DNA from: CAJBVG01 sp943372995
Lineage (GTDB): Bacteria; Bacteroidota; Bacteroidia; Sphingobacteriales; Sphingobacteriaceae
Direction: 5' to 3'
Assembly (NCBI GenBank): GCA_943372995.1
Contig: CALSAQ010000005.1
Span: forward strand, 1-64,000
DNA length: 64,000 bases
Both the position numbers and the translations under genes were made by a program. Shown here piece after piece: positions 17,186 to 25,462 of the stretch. The notes under the pieces were generated by a model. That model saw only the letters and a program-made list of their open reading frames with translations. It ran no database searches and had not been told where the DNA came from. The first letter of the stretch is position 1, and every line of letters begins with the position of its first letter.

Positions 17186-19330
17186 TTAATAAGACAGCGT
17201 AAGTCCTGCTCCGAACCCCATGTCTGAATCGTAATGTGTTGATATGGCAATACTTTTATTCAATACATACTTCAAGCCTGCCATGTATTCGCGATCTGAA
17301 TTGTACATACCAGATAGGCGAATTCTTTTGGAAATCGGAATATCTTCTCGCATAAATTGCAATCGCACATCCCCACTTTCGTCTAGTCGAATATCTGCAT
17401 TGATAAGCATAGGTAAAGTGTATTGCAGGCCCACACAAAGTACATCTCTGAAATCTTTTGTGTTTTTATCTCCAAACAGATTCTTCTCAGTCATCATAGC
17501 ACTTTGTTTTCTGTAGCGGGTATCGTAGCCTATATATGGATAAATCCATTGCATCCTGCCAAAATACCGTCCAAGGTGTAATTCTGTTTCGTAGCCATGC
17601 ATATCATTATAACCCAGTCGCCATTCCGCTTGTAGTTTCCATCTAGTATTTTGATACATCATTTCTCCATCGTTCCCATTACTAGCAAAATCATTCTCTA
17701 TCATAAAATGAAACTCCCGATCATCTTTATATAGTTTACGAATAGCTTGTTTTGGATTTGGTATAAGTTCGTTGGGTGCTGAATTTTCATAATAAAAAAT
17801 TCTTCCCATTCCACTCATCATGTGGTATAAGATATGGCAATGAAAAAACCAATCGCCACTTTCTGTTGCTGCAAATTCTATGGTATCTGTTTCCATAGGC
17901 ATAATGTCGAGTACGTTTTTGAGAGGTGCATAGTCACCCTGACCGTTGAGCACTCTAAAGAAATGTCCGTGTAAATGCATAGGATGACGCATCATCGAAT
18001 TATTGTATAAAATAATGCGAACATTCTCTCCTTTTTTAATCAGGATTTTATCGGTTTCTGAAACTGTTTTATTATCTATACTCCACACATAACGGTTCAT
18101 GTTTCCGGTTAATTCAAACTTATATTCTTTTGTAGAGGCATCTGGAAGGGTTGTTTTTACTGGAGATTTGAGCATAGCATAATTCAATGTCGTTTGATTA
18201 TTTCCTTCGGGATACATCACTATATTCATATCCATTTGTTGCAAACTCATGTTCATCCCCATGTCGTTCATATCTCCATTCATCTTCATCATATCGTTCA
18301 TCATTTCCATGCCTTTGAAATATTTTAAAGGCTGTAATCGTGAAGCTTCAATTGGTGTTCCATTTCCAACAAATAATGATGTGGTACGAATTCTATCTTC
18401 TGATGTCGCAAGAAATTCGAAGGCTTTCCCATTTTCAGGTACCGTAATCATTATATCGTACGTTTCGGCAACGGCAATTATTAAACGATCAACTTCCACA
18501 GGAACTACATCTATACCATCATTTGCAATTACTGTAATTTTACCACCTGCATATTTCAACCAAAAATAAGTAGAGGATCCTCCATTAATAATTCTCAAAC
18601 GGATTTTATCGCCAGCCTTATAATTCGAAAGGTTAATTTTTTCTTTTCCGTTGATAAAAAACTTGTCGTAATATACATCGCTTACATCCATGGCTAGCAT
18701 ACGTTTCCACTCGTTCTCCAATTTTATTCCGAAACTATTTTGAGCAATGGCATCGGCATAAGTTTGCGCCGCTCCTTTTTGTATGTTTGCTTTTTTTAGT
18801 GCCGACCAATCGTTCGCATTATGCAATCGACGGTGTACTTCAAAAGGTTTCATATTCGTCCAGTCGCTTAACACCATCGTATACTCTGGTATCGCCTCCT
18901 CTTGCCTCTTATGAATAATAAACCCACCATACATTCCATTTTGCTCTTGTAATTTTGTATGCGAATGATACCAATATGTACCATTTTGAACAATAGGAAA
19001 TTTATAAATAAAAGTAGTATGTGCTTTAATTGGTGGTGTGGTTAAATATGGAACACCATCCATATTATTTGGCAAAATAAGTCCGTGCCAATGCAAAGAT
19101 GTTTCGGTATTTAATTCATTATGCACTGCAATAATTGCGGTATCTCCTTCTGTGAAATGCAACTCAGGCATAGGAATTTGACCATTTACCGCATAAGCTG
19201 GCATTTTTTTATTTGCAAAATTAACTGTGGTGTCTCTAACAAATAAATCGTACCGAACTACCTTTTGGGAGAAAGATTTTTCTCCCAAAAAAAATAGACA
19301 AGCGAGTGCAAAAAATTTAAGTTTATTCAT
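17186..19330 (-). CDS. Multicopper oxidase fused to CopB-like outer-membrane region
   Basis: 714 residues with a signal peptide (to about residue 21, KSFSQ). Copper sites are HWHG (80-83) and YWYHSH (119-124) in the N-terminal cupredoxin domain, and HPMHLHGHFF and HCHILYHMMSG in the C-terminal one, so all trinuclear and type 1 motifs are present. A Met-rich insert (about 343-372, MEMMNDMMKMNGDMNDMGMN) is typical of CopA/PcoA oxidases that handle Cu(I). From about residue 555 the chain continues with aromatic, amphipathic strands (EWRLGYNDMHGYETELHLGR) ending in Tyr, resembling the CopB barrel. It is therefore a CopA-CopB-like fusion. It lies next to a DUF3347 gene, a copper chaperone and a P1B ATPase. 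Confidence 0.88.
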   Translation of the reverse strand: MNKLKFFALACLFFLGEKSFSQKVVRYDLFVRDTTVNFANKKMPAYAVNGQIPMPELHFTEGDTAIIAVHNELNTETSLHWHGLILPNNMDGVPYLTTPPIKAHTTFIYKFPIVQNGTYWYHSHTKLQEQNGMYGGFIIHKRQEEAIPEYTMVLSDWTNMKPFEVHRRLHNANDWSALKKANIQKGAAQTYADAIAQNSFGIKLENEWKRMLAMDVSDVYYDKFFINGKEKINLSNYKAGDKIRLRIINGGSSTYFWLKYAGGKITVIANDGIDVVPVEVDRLIIAVAETYDIMITVPENGKAFEFLATSEDRIRTTSLFVGNGTPIEASRLQPLKYFKGMEMMNDMMKMNGDMNDMGMNMSLQQMDMNIVMYPEGNNQTTLNYAMLKSPVKTTLPDASTKEYKFELTGNMNRYVWSIDNKTVSETDKILIKKGENVRIILYNNSMMRHPMHLHGHFFRVLNGQGDYAPLKNVLDIMPMETDTIEFAATESGDWFFHCHILYHMMSGMGRIFYYENSAPNELIPNPKQAIRKLYKDDREFHFMIENDFASNGNDGEMMYQNTRWKLQAEWRLGYNDMHGYETELHLGRYFGRMQWIYPYIGYDTRYRKQSAMMTEKNLFGDKNTKDFRDVLCVGLQYTLPMLINADIRLDESGDVRLQFMREDIPISKRIRLSGMYNSDREYMAGLKYVLNKSIAISTHYDSDMGFGAGLTLSY

Positions 19331-19343
19331 TGGTAGCGATTAC

Positions 19344-19838
19344 TTATTTTAATGTTTCTATGGTTTTTCCGCAGTTCAACATTTGTGATCCATAGTATGG
19401 ATTCTTTATAGTGCTCTCTAAACTCAACCAAGTGCCACCTTTACCATTTTTATACATTGGGCAACGTTGATAGTAAAAAGTAGCTCCTAAATCACTCACT
19501 TTTGCTAATTCGTGCATTCTTACAGAGAGTTTCGCAAACTCTTCTCGTTGATCGTTTATATCGCTTGATTTAGCGATAAAGCCAAGCATTTTCAACATCT
19601 CTTTATTCGATTTCATCCATACTTGATGTTCCTTCTCTCCAAGTGCATTCATCTCAACTTTGGAAAGACTACTTAACAAAAGACTTGCTTTTTCTGAAGC
19701 TTTTTTCTCATCCGATTGCACTAAGGCATCTTTCAGGTTAAAATACGAATCGAAAACAGGTTTCAAGGTTTGTGCATGTGATTTAGATGTGGTGATTACT
19801 ACTACAGCAAACAACATCACTTTAAAGATCTTTTTCAT
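19344..19838 (-). CDS. DUF3347-type periplasmic protein
   Basis: 164 residues with a signal peptide (MKKIFKVMLFAVVVITTSKSHAQ). A helical DUF3347 domain ends with the characteristic YYQRCPMYKNGKGGTWLS ... NPYYGSQMLNCG segment, whose Cys, Met and His residues probably bind copper. Members are found beside copper efflux genes or fused to CusB. It is 13 bases upstream of the multicopper oxidase, in the same operon. A copper-binding role is inferred. Confidence 0.8.
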   Translation of the reverse strand: MKKIFKVMLFAVVVITTSKSHAQTLKPVFDSYFNLKDALVQSDEKKASEKASLLLSSLSKVEMNALGEKEHQVWMKSNKEMLKMLGFIAKSSDINDQREEFAKLSVRMHELAKVSDLGATFYYQRCPMYKNGKGGTWLSLESTIKNPYYGSQMLNCGKTIETLK

Positions 19839-19850
19839 ATTATTTTTTGT

Positions 19851-20072
19851 TTAAATTTCTTCTACTATAAATCCAGCTTTACCAACGGTATCTTCTACCA
19901 ATTTAGTTATTTTATCTACGTCAGTTTCTTCGGTGGTAATGGTTAGAACTTTCGCTGGAGTGAAAATATCTACTTCCCATTTCTCAATAGATGTTTCTGC
20001 ATCTAATAATGGACTTACTTTGGCTAAACAGCCAGTACATTTAATGTTTGATTTGAATTTAAGTGTTGTCAT
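19851..20072 (-). CDS. Heavy-metal-associated (HMA) domain protein, copper chaperone-like
   Basis: 73 residues from the chosen start MTTLKFKSN. An upstream in-frame ATG would add 19 residues, partly encoded by an octamer array (20082-20113), and is rejected. It has a ferredoxin-like HMA fold with the CTGC (CxxC) metal site at residues 11-14. The rest fits the beta-alpha-beta pattern (KWEVDIFTPAKVLTI). A likely role is delivering Cu(I) to the adjacent P1B ATPase or the oxidase. Confidence 0.8.
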   Translation of the reverse strand: MTTLKFKSNIKCTGCLAKVSPLLDAETSIEKWEVDIFTPAKVLTITTEETDVDKITKLVEDTVGKAGFIVEEI

Positions 20073-20081
20073 TTTTAATGT

Positions 20082-20113
20082 GTTAATGTGATAATTTGTT
20101 AATTTGTTAATTG
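20082..20113. repeat. Octamer array, GTTAATTT family (4 units)
   Basis: Four 8-bp units: gttaatgt, gataattt, gttaattt, gttaattg. They lie immediately upstream of the HMA gene start, between it and the P1B ATPase. Confidence 0.75.
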
Positions 20114-20177
20114 ATACCATATCGGTCATTTTTTAGACTGACGTGGACGTCCGTCACAGCTGCATTCGTGCCTATAA

Positions 20178-22394
20178 TTAAGTTCTCCATTTTAGGAGTA
20201 GGCTATTCGATACCACGCTTACACTACTCAATGCCATTGCTGCTCCTGCTATCATAGGGTCTAATAAAAATCCATTGATTGGATAGAGTAATCCTGCGGC
20301 AATGGGGATGCCGATGATGTTGTAAATAAATGCCCAAAATAAATTTTGTTTGATGGTACGAACAGTATGTTTTGATAATTTAATGGCTTGAGAAATTTTT
20401 GTTAAATCACTAGAGATGATTGTCATTTTTGCTACATCCATAGCAATATCACTTCCTTTGCCCATAGCAATACTAACATCAGCCTGAGCAAGTGCATTAC
20501 TATCGTTAATCCCATCGCCTACCATGGCAACAACTTTGCCTTTTGCTTGCAGTTCTTTTATAAATTCTGATTTTTGAGCAGGCAATACATTTGCTTTGAA
20601 ATGAGTAATACCTACTTGTGTTGATATTGCATTTGCGGTTTGTTCGTTATCACCTGTAAGCATGTACACATCGATTCCTGCCTCTTGTAAATTTTTTACT
20701 GCTTCTTTTGAAGTCGGTTTTATTTTATCGGAAATGGAGATGCATGCTAAAATATTTATCTCATCAGTAAAAAACACTACTGTATTAGCTTTGTTGAATT
20801 TTTCTAATGACCAGGCATTTATAGCAGATGGAATGCTAATCCCATTATCAAGCAATAAATTCTTGTTACCGATAAAATATTTTTTTTGCTGATAAGTACC
20901 TCGAATCCCTTTACCAGTAATGTTTTCAATGCTTACTTCATTAATAAAACTCGAATTTCTTTTGATAAAATTAGCTACTGAATCTGCTAAAGGATGTTCC
21001 GATGATTTTTCAATACTGTATAATAAATTTCTTAGCTCATCAGTTTCTTCAACAAACCATTTTAAATCGTTTACTTCGGGCTTCCCCTCAGTAATAGTTC
21101 CAGTTTTATCTAATACGATTACATTTACATTTTTGGCAAGCTCTAAACTTTCTGCATCTTTAATAAGAATACCCTGCTCTGCTCCTTTACCTACTCCTAC
21201 CATAATTGCTGTAGGAGTTGCTAGTCCAAGTGCACAAGGACAAGCAATTACAAGAACTGTAACCATTGCTAAAAGTCCCTGAGTAAATCCATTTTCTCCG
21301 CCTAATAATATCCAAGCTATTAAACTCAATATGGATATACCAATAACTATCGGTACAAATACTCCTGCAATTTTATCTGCCAATTTTTGCACTGGAGCTT
21401 TACTTCCTTGTGCATCTTGCACCATTTTGATGATCTGAGATAATAGTGTATCCGCTCCAACTTTTTCGGCTCTAAACTGAAAGCTTCCTTTTTGATTGAT
21501 AGTTCCTGCAAAAACTTTACTATACAGCATTTTCTCTACAGCTAGAGGTTCACCACTAATCATACTTTCATCAACAAAAGAATTACCAGAAATAACTTCA
21601 CCGTCTACAGCAATTTTTTCACCAGGTTTTACTAATAAAATGTCGTTCACATTTACACTAGCAATTGGAATTTCCATTTGATGTCCGCCTGCGTGTACCA
21701 CTGTTACTGTTTTCGGTTGCAAACCCATTAATTTTTTTAAGGCAGAAGAAGTATTTCCTTTCGCTTTTTCTTCTAATAATTTTCCAAGCAAAATAAAGGT
21801 GATTACTACAGCACTGGCTTCAAAATAGACATGAGCATGTAATCCTCTAACGTGCCAGTATTCGGGAAAAAGTGTATTGAAAACACTAAACAAATAAGCA
21901 ACACCAGTACTAAGAGCTACAAGTGTATCCATATTCGCTGAGCGATGTTTTAATTGTTTGTATGCACCTATAAAAAACTGCTTGCCAAACCACATCACAA
22001 CTGGAGTTGCTAATGCCCACATGATATAATTAGCGTATTGCATGTTCATTAATGCGGGTATCATGCCTATTAAAACCAGTGGTATAGAAAGTGCGATAGA
22101 ACCTATTGTTCTCCTAACTAATAGTTGGTAATTGCTTGCTTTTAAAGACACCAGTGTTTCCTTTGCATCGTCGCTCTCATCAATCATTAAATCGTAACCG
22201 ATAGATTGTAGAGTCGATTTAAACTTAGTAGGATCTGTAAGTTCTGGGTTAAATTCAATGTTTGCTATGGCATTGGCATAATTTACCGATACGGAGAGTA
22301 CACCCTCTTGTGCCTTCAACATGCTCTCTGTGCTATTTGCACAAGCGGCACAAGTCATATTTAGTACGGGGTAGGATTTTTTAATCGTTTTCAT
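20178..22394 (-). CDS. copA: Copper-translocating P1B-type ATPase
   Basis: 738 residues. One N-terminal HMA domain carries MTCAAC (13-18). The membrane part has CPC at 385-387 in the ion channel helix, preceded by TGES-like MISGEP near 279. The P-domain has DKTGT (429-433), the N-domain SEHPLADS, and the hinge MVGDGINDSNAL. It exports Cu(I), or a related monovalent metal, from the cytoplasm at the cost of ATP. It sits in the middle of the copper cluster. The length and single HMA are ordinary for the family. The regulator with its own HMA domain lies directly upstream. Confidence 0.93.
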   Translation of the reverse strand: MKTIKKSYPVLNMTCAACANSTESMLKAQEGVLSVSVNYANAIANIEFNPELTDPTKFKSTLQSIGYDLMIDESDDAKETLVSLKASNYQLLVRRTIGSIALSIPLVLIGMIPALMNMQYANYIMWALATPVVMWFGKQFFIGAYKQLKHRSANMDTLVALSTGVAYLFSVFNTLFPEYWHVRGLHAHVYFEASAVVITFILLGKLLEEKAKGNTSSALKKLMGLQPKTVTVVHAGGHQMEIPIASVNVNDILLVKPGEKIAVDGEVISGNSFVDESMISGEPLAVEKMLYSKVFAGTINQKGSFQFRAEKVGADTLLSQIIKMVQDAQGSKAPVQKLADKIAGVFVPIVIGISILSLIAWILLGGENGFTQGLLAMVTVLVIACPCALGLATPTAIMVGVGKGAEQGILIKDAESLELAKNVNVIVLDKTGTITEGKPEVNDLKWFVEETDELRNLLYSIEKSSEHPLADSVANFIKRNSSFINEVSIENITGKGIRGTYQQKKYFIGNKNLLLDNGISIPSAINAWSLEKFNKANTVVFFTDEINILACISISDKIKPTSKEAVKNLQEAGIDVYMLTGDNEQTANAISTQVGITHFKANVLPAQKSEFIKELQAKGKVVAMVGDGINDSNALAQADVSIAMGKGSDIAMDVAKMTIISSDLTKISQAIKLSKHTVRTIKQNLFWAFIYNIIGIPIAAGLLYPINGFLLDPMIAGAAMALSSVSVVSNSLLLKWRT

Positions 22395-22472
22395 CTTTCA
22401 ATCATTTAACACTACAAAAGTGCTGCATTAGCAGCTTGTATCTGTTACATAATTGTGGAAACGATTTATATC

Positions 22473-23060
22473 CTATTGAGATAAATTATCGAGGCCTTTA
22501 CGAAGGGAAATCCCTTGAGCCTTAAATTGAGAAGGAGTTAGGCCTATTGTCTTTTTAAATTGAGCCGACAAATGTGCGACGCTACTATAGCCCATTTTAT
22601 TGGCTATTTCACTTAAATTGAGTTGATCATAAATTAAAAGTTCTTTTACTTTTTCTATCTTTTGTAAAATGACAAATTGTTCAATAGTAATACCTTCGGT
22701 AATGGAGAACAATTTGCTCAATTGTGAATATTCTTTAAACAACTCATTTGCTATAATCTCCGAGAAGTTAAATTTTCCATCCTCTAAATGATGAATGTGC
22801 TCAATAACTATAGCTTTAATCTTTTCAATTTGTTGTTTTCGGGCATCATCTAATAATTCGAAACCCTGTGCATGAAGCTTTTCTTTCAATAAACCGATTT
22901 GACTTTCCGATAATTCATCATTTATTAAAACCTCACCCAGCTGAACTTGTGCAGGTTCAACTCCAATATCTTTGAAAGTATTATTAACCGCTGATATACA
23001 GCGCGGACAAACCATGTTTTTAATGTAAACTTTCGTGTGCTCGTGTGCTCGTGTGCTCAT
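22473..23060 (-). CDS. HMA domain-AraC family fusion regulator
   Basis: 195 residues. The N-terminal HMA-like domain (KVYIKNMVCPRCISAV, metal site CPRC near 18-21) is followed by a helical linker and an AraC-type helix-turn-helix (about 145-190: LNLSEIANKMGYSSVAHLSAQFKKTIGLTPSQFK). Placing the metal site and DNA-binding domain in one chain suggests a metal-responsive activator of the adjacent ATPase. The first nine codons (STRAHEHTK) are encoded by an octamer array of cgtgtgct units, so the true start is uncertain, but the HMA strand requires coding DNA up to about that point. Confidence 0.82.
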   Translation of the reverse strand: MSTRAHEHTKVYIKNMVCPRCISAVNNTFKDIGVEPAQVQLGEVLINDELSESQIGLLKEKLHAQGFELLDDARKQQIEKIKAIVIEHIHHLEDGKFNFSEIIANELFKEYSQLSKLFSITEGITIEQFVILQKIEKVKELLIYDQLNLSEIANKMGYSSVAHLSAQFKKTIGLTPSQFKAQGISLRKGLDNLSQ

Positions 23061-23097
23061 AATGTAATATGCTAATATGCTAGTATGCTGATATGCT
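23034..23097. repeat. Two abutting octamer arrays at the regulator's 5' end
   Basis: Three cgtgtgct units (23034-23057) overlap the first codons of the HMA-AraC gene. Four aatatgct-type units (23066-23097: aatatgct, aatatgct, agtatgct, gatatgct) follow. The first family recurs at 37648-37693 and 56051-56100, the second at 60016-60047. Confidence 0.88.
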
Positions 23098-23111
23098 AAT
23101 GTATAACTAAA

Positions 23112-23813
23112 TTAATTTATTGGAACATTAAATATAAATCCAACACCAAATACATTCTCAATATTAATATTGGGGTCGTCTTTTAGGTATTTGCGAATTT
23201 TAGTAATAAATACATCTAAACTTCGTCCCATAAAATAATCGTTATCTCCCCAAAGCTCTTTAAGCATAACTTCTCTTTTAATAATACTGTTAGGATGATT
23301 CACAAAATAGTTAAGTATCTCACTCTCCTTTTCTGTAATTCTTTTACACGTTCCATTTAGGATAAGCGATTGATTTTTAAAATCGAACATATATTTCCCA
23401 ACATAAACAGGTATTGAATTGTTTGACAAACTTTGTTCAGGAAATCTTCTTAGTATTGCCTTAATTTTCCACAACAATTCGTCTACATCAAAGGGCTTTG
23501 TAATATAATCATCGGCACCGATATCATAACCTTTCCATTTATCTTCTTTTAATGACTTTGCCGTTATAAATATAATGGGTATCAGGGGATCTGTAGCTCT
23601 AATTTCTGTAGCCAATGTAAAGCCATCTTTTTTAGGCATCATTACATCTAAAATACATAAATCAAACTCAGAGTTTGAAAAGCAATCGCTGGCTATATCA
23701 CCATCTTTACATAATCTCACCTCAAAGCCTTCTGTCTCTAGAAAATCCAGTAGCAAAATACCCAAATTCAAATCGTCTTCGGCTAGTAATATTTTTGCTT
23801 TTTGTTTATGCAT
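23112..23813 (-). CDS. OmpR-family response regulator
   Basis: 233 residues. The receiver domain has the acidic pair (AEDD), phosphoacceptor Asp56 (ILDVMMP), the conserved Thr (FITAKS) and Lys (TKPFD). The C-terminal winged helix (about 135-233) is of OmpR type. The start overlaps the histidine kinase gene by 8 bases, so they are a co-translated pair. Tandem 11-bp repeats at 25104-25125, upstream of the kinase, are a likely binding site. Given the neighbours, metal or envelope stress sensing is plausible. Confidence 0.9.
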   Translation of the reverse strand: MHKQKAKILLAEDDLNLGILLLDFLETEGFEVRLCKDGDIASDCFSNSEFDLCILDVMMPKKDGFTLATEIRATDPLIPIIFITAKSLKEDKWKGYDIGADDYITKPFDVDELLWKIKAILRRFPEQSLSNNSIPVYVGKYMFDFKNQSLILNGTCKRITEKESEILNYFVNHPNSIIKREVMLKELWGDNDYFMGRSLDVFITKIRKYLKDDPNINIENVFGVGFIFNVPIN

Positions 23814-25059
23814 TTGGTAATGTAATGATAAATGTGGTTCCTTCTCCTTTTTTACTTTCTAAAGTAATAGTTCCTTGATGTAGTTCTATTATTTTCTTAG
23901 TGTAAGATAAACCCAAACCAAATCCTTTTACATCGTGAATATTACCAGTTGGTACTCTAAAAAATTTATCAAATACTTTTGCTTGATAGGTTTTATCAAT
24001 ACCAATCCCTTTATCGCTAATTACAAAAACAATAGTGTGATTCATGTTTTTAGTTTGAATACTAATATCCGCTTTATCATTAGCATATTTCAGTGCATTA
24101 TCTATGAGATTAGTAATGGCATTACCTAGGTGAAATTGATCAGCATACACATTTTCATCTGTAGCATTCAATTCTAATTGTAATTTTCCATTATGCTCCT
24201 CAACTAATAAAGTCATGCGTTTAGCAGCATCGCTAACCAAATGATTAAAATTAATCATCGACTTTTGCAGAGGTATTTCTCCTCGTTCTAAGGCAGTCAT
24301 GCTTAACACTTGCTCTACCTGAGTACTCAATTTTCTGTTTTCTTCCAGAATAATATCCGAGTAATGTTTAATTTTTTCCTCTTGTTTGATATTTACATCC
24401 TTGGTCATTAATTTCCCTGCAAGTGCAATATTCGATAAGGGTGTTTTGAATTCATGAGTCATGTTATTTAAGAACTCTGTAGTATGCTCTGAAATCATTT
24501 TCTCTTTCAGCAAAGAGAGCACGGTTCTCCAGAACAATACAAGTACTATTAGGATTAACACAACCGAGGAAATAAACATAGTTCCCATTTCGGCTATAAT
24601 AAACTGTCGCTTTTGTGGTAAAATCAACTTTAGTTCTAAGCCATTAATGTTCGTTGCTTCGTCGATCGACTTACAAAAGGTATTACTCATAAATGCAAAA
24701 CTTTTATTCGCTTTAGCAACATCATTCTTTACAAAAACAAAAGTATAATCAATATGTAGATTATAATATTTCATGTAATGATTAAACAAAGAATCGATTT
24801 TATGCATATCGTTATCGGCCAAGCGGGCAGTAATCGAGTTACTACTGTCTGTTTCTATGCAAGAACCAATGCGCATACAGGTCTCTTTATCTGAACAAAG
24901 CTCGTCGGTGGTTCTCGACAAGACCATATTTGCTTTTTCGTTAAATATTTCCGCTTTAATTTTTGCGGTTTGAAGTATCCAATTCACTTGAATAATCAAT
25001 ACCACAATAAGGGCTATTGAAGAAATCGCAATAAATAAATAGGTTCTATTCTTTTTCAT
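23806..25059 (-). CDS. Sensor histidine kinase
   Basis: 417 residues from MKKNRTYLF; a start four codons upstream is also possible. It has transmembrane helices near 6-28 and 160-185 with a periplasmic sensor of about 130 residues that contains Cys-rich CSDKETCMRIGSC, a possible metal or redox site. The H-box HEFKTPLSN, N-box NLIDNALKYA, DKGIGID and GFGLGLSYTKKI boxes are intact. It pairs with the response regulator (8-base overlap) and is divergent from the Cys-rich secreted peptide gene at 25198. A role in copper or heavy-metal response is inferred from context. Confidence 0.9.
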   Translation of the reverse strand: MKKNRTYLFIAISSIALIVVLIIQVNWILQTAKIKAEIFNEKANMVLSRTTDELCSDKETCMRIGSCIETDSSNSITARLADNDMHKIDSLFNHYMKYYNLHIDYTFVFVKNDVAKANKSFAFMSNTFCKSIDEATNINGLELKLILPQKRQFIIAEMGTMFISSVVLILIVLVLFWRTVLSLLKEKMISEHTTEFLNNMTHEFKTPLSNIALAGKLMTKDVNIKQEEKIKHYSDIILEENRKLSTQVEQVLSMTALERGEIPLQKSMINFNHLVSDAAKRMTLLVEEHNGKLQLELNATDENVYADQFHLGNAITNLIDNALKYANDKADISIQTKNMNHTIVFVISDKGIGIDKTYQAKVFDKFFRVPTGNIHDVKGFGLGLSYTKKIIELHQGTITLESKKGEGTTFIITLPNA

Positions 25060-25103
25060 TATATACTGCAAAACTAGCCATTTTTTATGGGCTATTTAAC
25101 TCC

Positions 25104-25125
25104 GTTAACAAGTCGTTAACAAGTC
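25104..25125. promoter_or_regulatory. Tandem 11-bp direct repeats, putative response-regulator site
   Basis: gttaacaagtc occurs twice back to back, followed by a degenerate third copy (gataactactc). An 11-bp spacing places half-sites on one helix face, as for OmpR-family regulators. It lies in the divergent gap between the kinase and the Cys-rich peptide gene. Confidence 0.55.
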
Positions 25126-25164
25126 GATAACTACTCAATAACAAAATCCAGCCGTATTGAGCGA

Positions 25165-25172
25165 TACATTTG
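25165..25172 (+). promoter_or_regulatory. Bacteroidota -7 box of the Cys-rich peptide gene
   Basis: TACATTTG matches TAnnTTTG and lies 26 bases before the ATG at 25198. No clear -33 TTG is seen at the ideal distance, so the site is tentative; activation via the upstream 11-bp repeats would explain that. Confidence 0.45.
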
Positions 25173-25197
25173 TTAAACAAATTTAAAAAAACACATT

Positions 25198-25440
25198 ATG
25201 AAAAAATTAATCTTAACCTCTGCGGTAGTATTGTTTATCGCTTTCACTGGCTCTGCCAACAACGACAAATGCACGAAAAAAGACACTAAAAACTGTGCAG
25301 CAAAAGAATGTGTAACTGATAAAGAAAAATGCAAAACTAACAATGCATGTACCTTTGCCCCAACTGAAAAATGCAACAAAGAGCAATCTAAATGCGAAAC
25401 TGGTGCAGCAAAAGCTAGTCCTAAGAAAGTAGACTTATAA
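25198..25440 (+). CDS. Small Cys-rich secreted peptide, possible metal binder
   Basis: 80 residues with a signal peptide ending near residue 20 (AFTGSANN). The mature chain contains eight Cys in a Lys/Glu/Thr-rich background (KCTKKDTKNCAAKEC, KCKTNNACTF, KCNKEQSKC). No catalytic domain is seen. The spacing is not that of a known disulfide knot; periplasmic sequestration of copper or another soft metal is the likely role, given the adjacent copper genes and two-component system. It is divergently transcribed from the kinase. Confidence 0.75.
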   Translation: MKKLILTSAVVLFIAFTGSANNDKCTKKDTKNCAAKECVTDKEKCKTNNACTFAPTEKCNKEQSKCETGAAKASPKKVDL

Positions 25441-25462
25441 TTTCATTTAATCGATAAACGAC

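Noticed and set aside
17256..17438. Minus-strand 60-residue frame within the oxidase gene
   Set aside because: Alternative frame of the barrel region of the oxidase, no start signal or homology.
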